A DNA stretch of 64,000 bases from Mucilaginibacter sabulilitoris (GTDB taxonomy: Bacteria > Bacteroidota > Bacteroidia > Sphingobacteriales > Sphingobacteriaceae): positions 2,232,001 through 2,296,000 of the forward strand of contig NZ_CP139558.1 in NCBI RefSeq assembly GCF_034262375.1, read 5' to 3'. Shown piece after piece: positions 44,601 to 54,161 of the stretch. The stretch's first letter is position 1. The number at the start of each line of letters is the position of its first letter. The position numbers and the translations under genes are program-made. The notes under the pieces were generated by a model. The model was not told the origin of the DNA, made no database searches, and saw only the letters and a list, made by a program, of their open reading frames with translations.

Positions 44601-46294
44601 GGACTATTAAAATCGGTTTTTTTGCGATAGCGTTATTGGTAATGTCGCGTTTGGTTGTTCATGGACAATCTTTACCGGTTGGTACAGTGGCTTTGGAAGA
44701 TTACTATAGAAGAGGCCAGTTGCTTGGTAACACTGATTCTAGCGTTTCCTTTATGGTGCGTCCGCTTTTCCCTAGTTATATAAAGAACCACAGTGATGCG
44801 TTTTATCCCGACAGTACAGAAAAACGATATAATTTATTGCGTGCAGACGGGGCTTTTCAATCTGCAGATGGCAAATTAAAGGGGAGTTTTTTACCCCTTA
44901 ATTTTCAAACTCAGTTCAATTCAGACCATCCTTACGGCTGGAATGATGGTGCCATGATACCAGCTAAGGGACTTCAGACGTTCGTTAGCGCAGGCATATT
45001 TATGCAATATGGACCCTTAACAATTCAGTTTAGGCCAGAGTTTGTTTCCGCTGTCAATCCCAAATTCGACACTTTTAACGGAGGACATTATGATGTTATC
45101 TTTGCCCGTTACTATGACATTTACAACAATATTGATTTGCCTGTGAGGTTCGGTCCCAGCGCTTATAACAGAGCTTTTTGGGGCCAAAGCAGCATCAGGT
45201 TAAATTATAAAACATTTTCTTTCGGGCTGTCAACAGAGAATCTATGGTGGGGGCCTGGAATAAGGAATTCCTTATTAATGAGCAATTCAGCACCTGGTTT
45301 TAAGCATTTGACCTTGAATACCTTGCGGCCGATAAAAACACCCCTTGGCTTCTTTGAAGGTCAACTCATAGCGGGAAGGCTCGAAAACTCGGGGTTTCCG
45401 CCGTTAGTACCTGACCATGTTTTTTTTGGGACTAACTTATACGTTCCCAAACCAACCGATTGGAGGTATCTTTCGGGGATTATTGTGACCTGGCAACCAA
45501 AATGGATTCCGGGCCTATTTTTAGGATTTGATCAAAGTTCGCAAATCTATGGAAAAAATCTAAACGGGCTAAAGGATTACTTGCCATTTTTTTCGCCAAT
45601 CAAGTCATCCACAGCGCCAGACAATCCGTTGGACCAAAAAGATCAGCGAAGCTCGCTGTTTATGCGCTGGCTCTGGACAGCGGAACATGCGGAAATTTAT
45701 TTTGAATGGGGACATAATAATTCCTCTGCTGATTTGACGCAGTCCCTATTATCGCCAGACAAGTCGCGAGCTTATATTTGGGGGCTTAGAAAAGTATTGC
45801 CGTTTAATAGATCTAGGGATGAAAATATCATGATAGGTGTAGAAGTAGCTACCCTACAGGAAAATGATGTCAATAATATTTTAAATGGAACAGAGTGGTA
45901 TGTCAGCAAAAGCATTCCGCAAGGATATACCAACAGAGGAGAGGGTTTAGGTGCTGGGATCGGCCCTGGGGCAAATTTGCAATCGTTGGATATCAGCTGG
46001 GTTAAAGGGCTAAAAAGGCTCGGTTTACAGATCGAACGCTATGCGCATAATAATGATTTTTATTATTATGCCTTTACCGACAGCAAAGATTTTAGGCGGC
46101 ACTGGGTAGACCTGAGTTTAGCACTTGATGGGGAGTGGAATTACAAGAACCTGATTTTTAATGCCAAAATACAGGGTATCCGTGCTATAAACTATCAATG
46201 GTATTTAACGCAAGGCCCTGCTGATCCATATTTCGTTAACGGAATAAATGCATATAATTTACAGATACAGGCTGGAGTCACGTACAGGTTTTAA
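44597..46294 (+). CDS. Capsule assembly protein Wzi-like, copy 1
   Basis: This 565-aa protein has a signal peptide ending near VVHGQ and the Wzi-family outer-membrane beta-barrel pattern: SLPVGTVALEDYYRRGQLLG near the start, HPYGWNDGAMIPAKG near residue 113, and WWGPGIRNSLL near 217. The SRAYIWGLRKVLPF stretch is near residue 390 and AGVTYRF ends the barrel. Wzi proteins are outer-membrane lectins that help attach capsule to the cell surface. The next gene is a close paralogue in the same orientation, 13 nt apart. Confidence 0.9.
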   Translation: MRTIKIGFFAIALLVMSRLVVHGQSLPVGTVALEDYYRRGQLLGNTDSSVSFMVRPLFPSYIKNHSDAFYPDSTEKRYNLLRADGAFQSADGKLKGSFLPLNFQTQFNSDHPYGWNDGAMIPAKGLQTFVSAGIFMQYGPLTIQFRPEFVSAVNPKFDTFNGGHYDVIFARYYDIYNNIDLPVRFGPSAYNRAFWGQSSIRLNYKTFSFGLSTENLWWGPGIRNSLLMSNSAPGFKHLTLNTLRPIKTPLGFFEGQLIAGRLENSGFPPLVPDHVFFGTNLYVPKPTDWRYLSGIIVTWQPKWIPGLFLGFDQSSQIYGKNLNGLKDYLPFFSPIKSSTAPDNPLDQKDQRSSLFMRWLWTAEHAEIYFEWGHNNSSADLTQSLLSPDKSRAYIWGLRKVLPFNRSRDENIMIGVEVATLQENDVNNILNGTEWYVSKSIPQGYTNRGEGLGAGIGPGANLQSLDISWVKGLKRLGLQIERYAHNNDFYYYAFTDSKDFRRHWVDLSLALDGEWNYKNLIFNAKIQGIRAINYQWYLTQGPADPYFVNGINAYNLQIQAGVTYRF

Positions 46295-46307
46295 ACACAA
46301 TATCTAA

Positions 46308-48008
46308 ATGAAAAGGATATTTTTAGTAATAAGTTTTGTGTGTAACACAGTTGGGGCGTTATTACCTGGGAAGGCCTATGCTCAGTCACTTCCAGTGGGT
46401 ACACCTGTTTTGGACGATTATTATAGAAGAACACAACTACTCGGGAAAATAGACTCTAGCTTGTCCTTTACCGCCCGACCTATATTTCCTACCGCCAAAT
46501 TAAATATTCACGATGTTTATGATCCGGACAGCAGTTTAAAACGTGATCACTGGGTTAATGCAGGCCCTGTTATTTTTGCGAAAGGACATGGAATTTTGCA
46601 AATTCTTCCTTTAAGCTGGCAACAACAATTTAATTCAAACCATCCCTATGGCTGGAATGATGGGGCAATGATTCCGGCTAAGGGTTACCAGACGATGGTC
46701 AGTGGCGGATTTTTTTTTCGATATGGTCCTTTAACCATCCAGTTACGACCGGAATTTGTCTATGCAGCAAATAGCCCATTTAACGGGTATGCGAGCGATC
46801 ACACCGGTCAGGATTTAATAAGTTATTATTACTATCATAATATGATAGATGCGCCTGAGCGCCTTGCAAACGGGGTTTATAATAAGGCATTTTGGGGGCA
46901 AAGTAGTATCCGTTTAACCTTTGGTCCGGTTTCATTTGGTTTGTCCAATGAGAATTTATGGTGGGGACCAGGTATCCGAAATGCATTAATTTTAAGTAAC
47001 AATGCTCCAGGATTTAAGCATTTGACAATAAATACTGTACGTCCAATAAGAAGCTATATCGGATCATTTGAAGGACAGATTATAGCCGGACGCTTGGATA
47101 ACTCTGATCTACCCCCATTGGCGATCACTTCCTTAACTAATGGGGTGAATTTGTTTATTCCAAAAAGAGAAGAGTGGCGATATTTTACCGGGTTTAATAT
47201 CAATTATCATCCGAGATGGATTCCAGGTCTTACTTTAGGTCTTATACGTACATTTGATGCTTACCACGGGGATGTCAAAGGATTTAGCGGTTATATTCCC
47301 TTTTTTACACCTTATCAAAAGATTAATACTAACGATGGGGATCCATTTCCTAGAGATCAATATACGTCAGTATATGCCAGATGGTTATTTAGCAAAGCCC
47401 AAGCTGAAGTTTATTTTGATTATGCACTTAATGATAACTCTTATAATTTAAGAGATTTTATCGGATCTCCGGACCACTCACGCGCTTATGTGTTTGGTCT
47501 GAGGAAGATGCTCCCTTTTGGTGCAAATAAGGAGGAGCATCTTTTATTCAGTGCTGAAATAACTCAGCTGTCACAAACCCCGGATAGGCTGGTTAGGGAT
47601 GGGGGAGGGTATTACATCCATGCCGGGGTCACTCAGGGCCATACCCATGATGGGCAGGTTCTCGGAGCGGGTACAGGCGGTGGGGGGAACCTGCAATCTT
47701 TAGATTTAAGTTGGATTTCCGGGCTAAAAAAACTGGGGATCAGTTTAGAACGCTATGAACATGACGTTGATTTCTATAGAATTGCCTTTCCTGATATTAA
47801 TGGTAATAGCAGAAAATGGGTAGATTTTGCATTTGCTTTAAATGGGGAATGGAATTACAAAAATCTAATATTCAATGCCAAGCTGCAAGAAATTAAGTCT
47901 CTAAACTATGAATGGATATTGAAAGATTATGTTCCCGACCAGTATTATATACCACATAACAATGTCTATAACCTTCATGCGGAACTCGGTGTAACTTTTA
48001 GGTTTTAG
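46308..48008 (+). CDS. Capsule assembly protein Wzi-like, copy 2
   Basis: This 566-aa paralogue of the preceding protein shows the same motifs (SLPVGTPVLDDYYRRTQLLG, HPYGWNDGAMIPAKG, WWGPGIRNAL, ending in VTFRF). Its signal peptide is longer (through AYAQ). The two copies probably arose by tandem duplication. Its stop overlaps the end of the convergent locus B Wzc-like gene by 11 nt (47998-48008), leaving no room for a terminator. Confidence 0.9.
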   Translation: MKRIFLVISFVCNTVGALLPGKAYAQSLPVGTPVLDDYYRRTQLLGKIDSSLSFTARPIFPTAKLNIHDVYDPDSSLKRDHWVNAGPVIFAKGHGILQILPLSWQQQFNSNHPYGWNDGAMIPAKGYQTMVSGGFFFRYGPLTIQLRPEFVYAANSPFNGYASDHTGQDLISYYYYHNMIDAPERLANGVYNKAFWGQSSIRLTFGPVSFGLSNENLWWGPGIRNALILSNNAPGFKHLTINTVRPIRSYIGSFEGQIIAGRLDNSDLPPLAITSLTNGVNLFIPKREEWRYFTGFNINYHPRWIPGLTLGLIRTFDAYHGDVKGFSGYIPFFTPYQKINTNDGDPFPRDQYTSVYARWLFSKAQAEVYFDYALNDNSYNLRDFIGSPDHSRAYVFGLRKMLPFGANKEEHLLFSAEITQLSQTPDRLVRDGGGYYIHAGVTQGHTHDGQVLGAGTGGGGNLQSLDLSWISGLKKLGISLERYEHDVDFYRIAFPDINGNSRKWVDFAFALNGEWNYKNLIFNAKLQEIKSLNYEWILKDYVPDQYYIPHNNVYNLHAELGVTFRF

Positions 48009-49065
48009 GCTTTTTTCTGGTTAGTAAAGCATATAAGCTAAAGAGTATCCCTGAAAGCAAAAAACCTGTTACGATAGCCACGGAATATTTTAATTTATTC
48101 TTTTTTAATGGCAGTTCCGGCTCATCAACGATTTGAACGGTCGGTGTTTCCTGGGCAAGCATTGTTTTACTGGACTCCAGGCTTTTTACAGTCTCTGAAT
48201 AAATGGTCGTTAATACAATTTTATCTCGTTCTCGTACCTCCACATCCGCGCCGGCCGCTGTATAGGCTGGGTTAATGTCTAATAAGCTTTGGTTAGCAGA
48301 TGACAGCGCGTAAGTTTTACGATTTAAAATCACACCGATGCTATCGGCCCGGTGTTGCAAGCGCTCTACATTGCTTCTCAATCTCTTGGTTTTCGTACTA
48401 ATATAAAAGTCTGTAGATTGCTTGATTATCCGGTTGCAAAAAAGCAGCGCCAGCTTCTCATCTTTCATCGTCGCATTCACCTCAAAAAAACTGAGCTTTT
48501 TATCGGGTTTCGCAATACCAAAATCCCCTGACAAGATCAGGGTGGTCATCTCATGCAGCAGGCTGTCCTGTAACCTTGTATTGTGTATCCCATTTAACGG
48601 AAAATGAATGATTTTACCATCAGGGCTATATTTCAGCCATTTTTTATTAAGTTTATTGACCGCAGCATAACGGTCGGCCAGCGTTTGGGTCGCGTCGTAT
48701 GCTGATACCAGTGTCGCTTTGATCAGTTTAGTGCTTTTAATCAACTCTTCTACGTTATCGCCCTCCAGCACTCCGCTACCGCCTCCCAGCCCATCCAAGT
48801 TAAAGCCAAACTGACCTGCAAGAGCTGACAAGCCTCCTGCACTTCCTGCCGATTTGGAATCGTCTACAACAAAAGTCAATCTCGCCGTGTAGCTCGGTGT
48901 CCATAACCATGCGGTCAAAGCACCCAGCAGCGCGCCTGCAATTAACACTATGGCGAGCGCTTTTTTAAATTGCAATATGTATTTAACATCCGCTAGGCGA
49001 TCGTCAAGCAGTTTTTTAAAAGAAAATTCCGGCTCGTAAGGATATGGTGGGTTTTCCTGAATCAT
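47998..49065 (-). CDS. Wzz/Wzc-like chain-length protein without kinase domain (locus B)
   Basis: I choose the ATG at 49065-49063 (355 aa), one base after the stop of the upstream Wza-like gene; an ATG at 49086 would extend it by 7 codons into that gene. Membrane segments are near residues 33-55 and 325-345, and the region between them includes a Gly-rich loop and a coiled-coil-like stretch. No ATPase or tyrosine-kinase domain is present. The family is the same as the protein at 18.5 kb, with the two copies clearly diverged. Confidence 0.87.
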   Translation of the reverse strand: MIQENPPYPYEPEFSFKKLLDDRLADVKYILQFKKALAIVLIAGALLGALTAWLWTPSYTARLTFVVDDSKSAGSAGGLSALAGQFGFNLDGLGGGSGVLEGDNVEELIKSTKLIKATLVSAYDATQTLADRYAAVNKLNKKWLKYSPDGKIIHFPLNGIHNTRLQDSLLHEMTTLILSGDFGIAKPDKKLSFFEVNATMKDEKLALLFCNRIIKQSTDFYISTKTKRLRSNVERLQHRADSIGVILNRKTYALSSANQSLLDINPAYTAAGADVEVRERDKIVLTTIYSETVKSLESSKTMLAQETPTVQIVDEPELPLKKNKLKYSVAIVTGFLLSGILFSLYALLTRKKPKT

Positions 49066-49066
49066 T

Positions 49067-51406
49067 TTATTTATGTAAAATAGCAACCAAGCTTACGATT
49101 GCAGTCAGCACTGCAGCCAGACCGCTGATATCTCCAAGACCTATTTTTAACCTATTATCCGGTGTTTTTTCAGGAACGACAATCTTGCTTCCGGGTTTTA
49201 CGGACGGATAATTGCGAAAAAACAAAAAATGCCTGACCGGCTGGTTTAATCCATCCGGATACTTGATATAGGCGCCTTTTAACCGAGCATTTTCAGTTGT
49301 ACCAGCCGCCGCATTGATATAGTACTTGAAACTGCGCCCCGCATAACTGATATATTGTGGATTATTTACCGCGCCGCTTACCTCTACGTAGGAGATCACT
49401 CGCGGCACGTAAACACTATCTCCTGGTAACATGATCATGTTTTTATTGATACCCGGCTCATGACTGGTAGATGTTAGGTCAAGATTTACCCGTACACCTT
49501 TGCGGTAAACCTGAGCATTCTCTAGAGATCCGTAAGGGGTTATGCCCCCTGCTCTTTTTAAAAAATCAAGGGCCGTTTCATCTCTTTTCTGAACAGCATA
49601 ATCTCCGGGGAAAACGACCTCTCCCTTGATTTTTACATTGCCCAGTGACCTGTAATTCACCAGACGCGGAACATATACGAAATCCATCGGCTGAAGTTCT
49701 ATATTACTTTCGCCTTCCGTCATATTATTCATATCTATGGTAAAAGTTTGTACCAACTGATTAGCAACGCTGTCTGACTGATTTTTAATGGTCCTGGACA
49801 CCTCGACATGGTGATCGGCAGCTTCGTCCGCGAATCCTCCAGCCATCGCGATGGCATCAGCCAATCGAAGGCCTTTACGGTACGTAAAGATAGAGGGATT
49901 ACGTACGTAACCATTAACGGTTACCTTTTGATTAGAGGTGAACACTTCGCGATCCAGAATAACAACAGAATCTTCGCGCAGCAAGGGAATATCGTTCTTA
50001 CCGCTAGTGATATCGACTGGTTTAAAAGAGATAAAGTCTTTTTCCAGATTAGGGAGTGTTCTTTTGATATATCCTCGCTCCATATAGGCCTCCGGTTTTA
50101 AACCCTGGGCGTTCTTTAATAGCTGGGCCAGCGTAAAACCTGCAGTCAGCTCATAGATGCCCGGACGATAAACGGCTCCCTCTAGCACAATTCTATTGGT
50201 GTATCGATCAGTTATAGCGCCGATCGTTACCTGATCGCCGTTGTGAGGAATAAAGTTTGAGAATAAATTTGACGGCACATCTTTGACCTCTCTTTCAAGT
50301 GTATTGATCTGGTCGATCTTTGCAGTACCTTTATACGCACTATCAGTGTAACCGCCTGCATAGCGGATCAGGTCTTCTAATGGCTCATCATCTTTAAGTT
50401 CGTAAATAGCCGGTCTCTTGACCTCTCCCCGAATGCCAACCCGCTTTTTGTACACGGGGATTCGGATCACATCCTGATCTTCCAGCCTGATATTGCCGTC
50501 TAACAGACCTTGCTCTAGAAAGCTGTAAAAGTCGACTGTTTTAAAAACCTTGTTGTTTCGTATCAGTTCAATATTTCTTAATGAGCCGTTTGCGTTGGGA
50601 CCACCAGAATTATAAAGGGCATTAAAAAGCGTTGAAAGAGACGAAAGGGTATAAGAGCCAGGCGTTTTAACCTCTCCAACAATGGTGATTTTAATACTCC
50701 GGGTATTTCCGAGATTTACCGTTAAATGGGTTTGTCCCGAATTCAAGGCCGGATAAACCTTGGTCATTTTGCTTTTGATAAGCCCTGTAGCCTGTTCAAT
50801 GGTGAATCCGTTTACATACACAATCCCAGCATAGGGGATTTGTAGATTACCCTCTGGGCTTACTTTTGAGCGAATAGAAGTCTCGTTCAGACCCGTTACC
50901 AGTACGATAACCTCATCCCCAGGCCCGAGCACATATCCTTTTGGAGTGGCGAGCGAAAAATTAGGCTCAAATTTTATCGCCGATTGGTTAAAAAAATCGC
51001 TTCCGTAGGTCGCCAGCACATTTGGTGCCGGAACAGGAGGCTTAGGTCTAACGGGCTTGGGAGTAATAACAGAATCGTCAATATCTCTTGTAAAATCTGT
51101 TTTCGTTTTTTCCGCGGCCGGTGGTTTTACGGTAGCTTTTTTGTCCAGACCCAATAAAGTTACCCGGTCCTTGAAAGCCTGTACCTCCGCTGCGGGCATG
51201 CCTTTTTGAATCATCAATTTATAAGCCTCCTGTTCGGAAACGCCCGAACCCTGTAACTTTTTCCATGCCTGGGTTATTTGTTCATCACTCAGCTGGCTTA
51301 CTTTGACGTTTTGAATCTCGCTCATAGATATTTCCTGAGCCATCACGGGAATGAAAAAAAAGGTTAACGCGAAAAATAAAATATAGAGCGGGTATTTGAT
51401 ATGCAT
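49067..51406 (-). CDS. Wza-like polysaccharide export protein with SLBB repeats (locus B)
   Basis: The start at 51406 (779 aa) gives a good signal peptide (HIKYPLYILFFALTFFF, cleavage near VMAQ), whereas 17 extra codons up to 51457 would overlap a promoter element. After the signal come the family's helical N-terminal motif (VSQLSDEQITQAW), a proline-rich linker, the Poly_export domain (VLGPGDEVIVLVTG), six SLBB-type G-x-V-x-x-P strands and a C-terminal hydrophobic segment. It would be the export channel of locus B and is followed by its Wzc-like partner on the minus strand. Confidence 0.9.
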   Translation of the reverse strand: MHIKYPLYILFFALTFFFIPVMAQEISMSEIQNVKVSQLSDEQITQAWKKLQGSGVSEQEAYKLMIQKGMPAAEVQAFKDRVTLLGLDKKATVKPPAAEKTKTDFTRDIDDSVITPKPVRPKPPVPAPNVLATYGSDFFNQSAIKFEPNFSLATPKGYVLGPGDEVIVLVTGLNETSIRSKVSPEGNLQIPYAGIVYVNGFTIEQATGLIKSKMTKVYPALNSGQTHLTVNLGNTRSIKITIVGEVKTPGSYTLSSLSTLFNALYNSGGPNANGSLRNIELIRNNKVFKTVDFYSFLEQGLLDGNIRLEDQDVIRIPVYKKRVGIRGEVKRPAIYELKDDEPLEDLIRYAGGYTDSAYKGTAKIDQINTLEREVKDVPSNLFSNFIPHNGDQVTIGAITDRYTNRIVLEGAVYRPGIYELTAGFTLAQLLKNAQGLKPEAYMERGYIKRTLPNLEKDFISFKPVDITSGKNDIPLLREDSVVILDREVFTSNQKVTVNGYVRNPSIFTYRKGLRLADAIAMAGGFADEAADHHVEVSRTIKNQSDSVANQLVQTFTIDMNNMTEGESNIELQPMDFVYVPRLVNYRSLGNVKIKGEVVFPGDYAVQKRDETALDFLKRAGGITPYGSLENAQVYRKGVRVNLDLTSTSHEPGINKNMIMLPGDSVYVPRVISYVEVSGAVNNPQYISYAGRSFKYYINAAAGTTENARLKGAYIKYPDGLNQPVRHFLFFRNYPSVKPGSKIVVPEKTPDNRLKIGLGDISGLAAVLTAIVSLVAILHK

Positions 51407-51431
51407 GAAATTTGTCTTAAACTCAATCCTG

Positions 51432-51439
51432 CAAATATA
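51432..51439 (-). promoter_or_regulatory. Candidate -7 element (TATATTTG) for the locus B export genes
   Basis: Read on the minus strand the sequence is TATATTTGC, an exact TAnnTTTG match, with a TTTTTG box 15 nt upstream of it as a possible -33. It lies about 25 nt before the ATG at 51406, inside the longer reading frame, which supports the shorter start. Confidence 0.55.
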
Positions 51440-51573
51440 AAATATTAAATCGGTCAAAAACTATTGCTGTATAAAAGCAATTTAGGCCTGATTATTTCTA
51501 TTTGAAGTTCAAAGGGCTTTTGTTCCCATAAAAGACCTTTTTACAAAAACCGTCTGCATCGAGATCAAATGAC

Positions 51574-52800
51574 TCATAACCAGGGAATAAGTTTTTGCAA
51601 ACCCCGATAATGCTTCTCATTGTTGATCAGCTGATTAATATGCAACTGTGCATTTTTGCCCATTTCTAAGATCTGGTCTTCGTTTTCGTAAAGCAACTTG
51701 ATTTTTTCAGCAAGTTGTTCCGCATTTCCGGGCTCAAATAATAACCCGGTATGGTTGTCAATGACCATTTCGGGTATCGCACCAATGGCCGAGCCAATGA
51801 CAGGTTTACTTAAAGCCATGGCCTCAACCACCGTAAATCCCAATACCTCATACCATTCGGAGGCACAAACTAAAAATTCGGCGCCGTTGACGATTTGCAA
51901 AGTTTCCTGTTTGCTTTTTTTTCCTAAAAAGCTAACCTGATGTAGGTGATGTTGTATTTTGAATGCCTTTAATTCTTCCTCTTGCGTTCCATCCCCGATA
52001 ATTTTTAATTGAATTTCGGGATGAGACAACATGGCCTTTAAAACGGTGTGCGCTCCTTTAATTTTTTCCAAACGGCCGACAAAAACAATATATTTCTGCT
52101 CAGTTCTAGGGGTCAGCCTGGCAGTTTCGATTTCAGTATAGTCATAGCCATGATATAATTGTACCAATTTATCCTTGCAAAAATTAAATGATTTGAATTT
52201 TTCGTACATGAATACGGATGTACATACATAGTGATCAACGTAAGCATAATAATTCAGGTAGCTGTGCACATAATTTTCCAGCGCAGCTACCGCGCTGGCA
52301 AGTACAGAGCCTTTTTTACAGGTATGGGTTATGCAGTTGTAGAAAGCGCCGCCGTAACATTTTTCGCAAACCAGACCTTGGCTGATAAACGTGCTGTCCG
52401 GGCAAAGCGGCGTATATTCGTGAAAGGTCCAGATGATGGGTATATTTTTTTCTTTAAGAATTTTTAAGATCGTTGGGGTAATGTAATGATGAATAACATT
52501 AATATGGGCCATGTCTATTTTAACAACAGACAGCAGCCGTTCTAAATTCCTTTGAGCCTCAAAAGAATAAATACTCTTCATCACAACCTGAAGCCCGGAA
52601 ACAAAGCTTCGTTTAACCTTTTTATAATCAATGTTCTCTATAAAATACTCATCATAAGCCGTAGGTGTGTTTCTGTCATCCTTCATCGAAAACGGAATAA
52701 CCTGGTGTCCGTGTTGCTCATAAAGCCTGCAAATGTTTTCTACATAAGTAAAATCCCCACCACTGGGATACCACGTCCAGTTAACCACAAGAATATTCAT
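51574..52800 (-). CDS. Glycosyltransferase family 4 with cysteine-rich acceptor domain
   Basis: This 408-aa GT-B enzyme has a WTFHEYTPLCPDS segment followed by further Cys residues (GLVCEKCYGG, CITHTC) at about 130-165, a possible metal-binding loop. The C-terminal domain carries YIVFVGRLEKIKGAHTVL and the EX7E motif in EVLGFTVVEAMALSKPVI near residue 320. It is separated from the Wza-like gene by 167 nt on the same strand and from the plus-strand SDR by a 405-nt divergent region. Confidence 0.88.
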   Translation of the reverse strand: MNILVVNWTWYPSGGDFTYVENICRLYEQHGHQVIPFSMKDDRNTPTAYDEYFIENIDYKKVKRSFVSGLQVVMKSIYSFEAQRNLERLLSVVKIDMAHINVIHHYITPTILKILKEKNIPIIWTFHEYTPLCPDSTFISQGLVCEKCYGGAFYNCITHTCKKGSVLASAVAALENYVHSYLNYYAYVDHYVCTSVFMYEKFKSFNFCKDKLVQLYHGYDYTEIETARLTPRTEQKYIVFVGRLEKIKGAHTVLKAMLSHPEIQLKIIGDGTQEEELKAFKIQHHLHQVSFLGKKSKQETLQIVNGAEFLVCASEWYEVLGFTVVEAMALSKPVIGSAIGAIPEMVIDNHTGLLFEPGNAEQLAEKIKLLYENEDQILEMGKNAQLHINQLINNEKHYRGLQKLIPWL

Positions 52801-53073
52801 TGAAGGAGAAGTACGTTATATAATAAAATAGCCATCTTGTTCAACTGATAATATCAAAACAAACAAAATCCAAAGATGCTTGTATTAATTTAAATTTTGA
52901 TATTTAAATCATAAATCTTTAATGAGCATATGATGAAGACAATGAATAATATGATGAGAATCTATACAGGTTAAGTATTATTTTCTTTAGTTTGTAGTTA
53001 GATTAATAAATAATCTTGCTATCCTTTGATTGCGCTATAGCGTTTAGCAGTGATAACTAATTTTAGTGATAAG

Positions 53074-53092
53074 TGTTCTTCAAGGAAGAACA
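53074..53092. repeat. Inverted repeat TGTTCTTC-AAG-GAAGAACA, candidate operator
   Basis: Perfect 8-bp arms with a 3-nt centre lie 24 nt upstream of the -7 element, overlapping the expected -33 region of the promoter for the gene at 53206. That position suits a regulator-binding site. Confidence 0.45.
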
Positions 53093-53116
53093 TGCTGATA
53101 GTATAACAAAAAAAGT

Positions 53117-53124
53117 TAATTTTG
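53117..53124 (+). promoter_or_regulatory. Candidate -7 element (TAATTTTG)
   Basis: TAATTTTG is an exact TAnnTTTG match, 81 nt upstream of the ATG at 53206. Its -33 region would overlap the inverted repeat at 53074-53092. Confidence 0.5.
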
Positions 53125-53205
53125 TGGGTTGAAATCTATTAAAACACATTTTTCTTATCGCTATTGAATGACTAATAAAGTCACTATGATAGCTTCGAAT
53201 TTTAT

Positions 53206-54150
53206 ATGAAGAAAAAAATTTACGTTGCTGGAGCGGGGGGAATGCTAGGTCAGGCTTTCTACCGCATATTTAAAGATGACTACGAAATCAAGTGTACCGA
53301 TAAGGATGTAAATGAAAACTGGCTAGGTTTTTTAGATTTTCGCGATTTTAAAAATTACAAAAAGGATGTAGAAGCTTTTAAACCTGATTACCTTTTTCAT
53401 TTGGGCGCTTATACAGATCTGGAGTTTTGTGAACTTAACGCAGATGATACCTATCTTACCAATATGACATCTGTAGAAAATGCTGTATACATCGCCAATG
53501 AACTTGATATTCCTTTGCTGTATATCAGTACTGCTGGAATATTTGATGGTAAAAAAGATTTTTACGATGACTGGGATGAGCCCAATCCGCTTGGGCATTA
53601 TGCACGTTCTAAATATATGGGTGAACGGTTTGTTCGCGAAAATGCAAGAAGATTCATCATTTGCCGCGCCGGATGGATGATGGGAGGCGGGCCTGAAAAA
53701 GATAAGAAATTTGTCAATAAACTCATTAAGCAATTGAAAAGTGGGAAACGGGACCTGTATATTGTAAATGACAAAGACGGGACGCCTACTTATACGGTTG
53801 ATTTTGCAAAAAATGTTAAGTTGCTGCTCGAAAAAGAATACTGGGGATTATATAATATGGTCTGTGGCGGTGAGACATCCAGGATAGGCGTAGCATTAGA
53901 ACTGATCAAAATATTAGGTTTGGAAGGTCAGGTCACCTGTCACGAAGTTGACTCGAATTATTTTCAGAATACTTATTTTGCCCCCAGACCCCCGTCAGAA
54001 CGCTTAAAGAACAAAAAGTTGGAATTGCGAAATTTGAATATCATGCAGGACTGGAAAGTTGCCTTAAGGGAATATATCCGAGACTATTATGCGGATTTGA
54101 TCATGTCAGAAGTGCAACAGCCTTTAAAAGAAGAAATTATCATTACCTGA
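53206..54150 (+). CDS. RmlD-like sugar-nucleotide reductase (SDR)
   Basis: This 314-aa SDR has a GAGGMLGQ nucleotide loop, LFHLGAYTDLEFCE near residue 65, the catalytic YARSK (Tyr132, Lys136) and the DGTPTYTVDFAK strand typical of the RmlD substrate-binding family. Such enzymes reduce the 4-keto group of a nucleotide-linked deoxysugar, but the exact substrate is unknown. It is followed 11 nt later by a GT4 gene. Both are on the plus strand, although most of locus B is on the minus strand. Confidence 0.85.
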   Translation: MKKKIYVAGAGGMLGQAFYRIFKDDYEIKCTDKDVNENWLGFLDFRDFKNYKKDVEAFKPDYLFHLGAYTDLEFCELNADDTYLTNMTSVENAVYIANELDIPLLYISTAGIFDGKKDFYDDWDEPNPLGHYARSKYMGERFVRENARRFIICRAGWMMGGGPEKDKKFVNKLIKQLKSGKRDLYIVNDKDGTPTYTVDFAKNVKLLLEKEYWGLYNMVCGGETSRIGVALELIKILGLEGQVTCHEVDSNYFQNTYFAPRPPSERLKNKKLELRNLNIMQDWKVALREYIRDYYADLIMSEVQQPLKEEIIIT

Positions 54151-54161
54151 TCACTTAATCG

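Larger units (their letters stand above)
52801..53205. other. Divergent regulatory region between a minus-strand GT and a plus-strand SDR gene
   Basis: About 405 bp of AT-rich sequence without a gene. It contains three dyad elements: CGCTATAGCG at 53033-53042, ACTAA-TT-TTAGT at 53056-53067 and an 8-bp inverted repeat with AAG loop at 53074-53092. A direct repeat AGTGATAA at 53049 and 53065 and a -7 element at 53117-53124 are also present. This looks like a regulated promoter. Confidence 0.5.
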
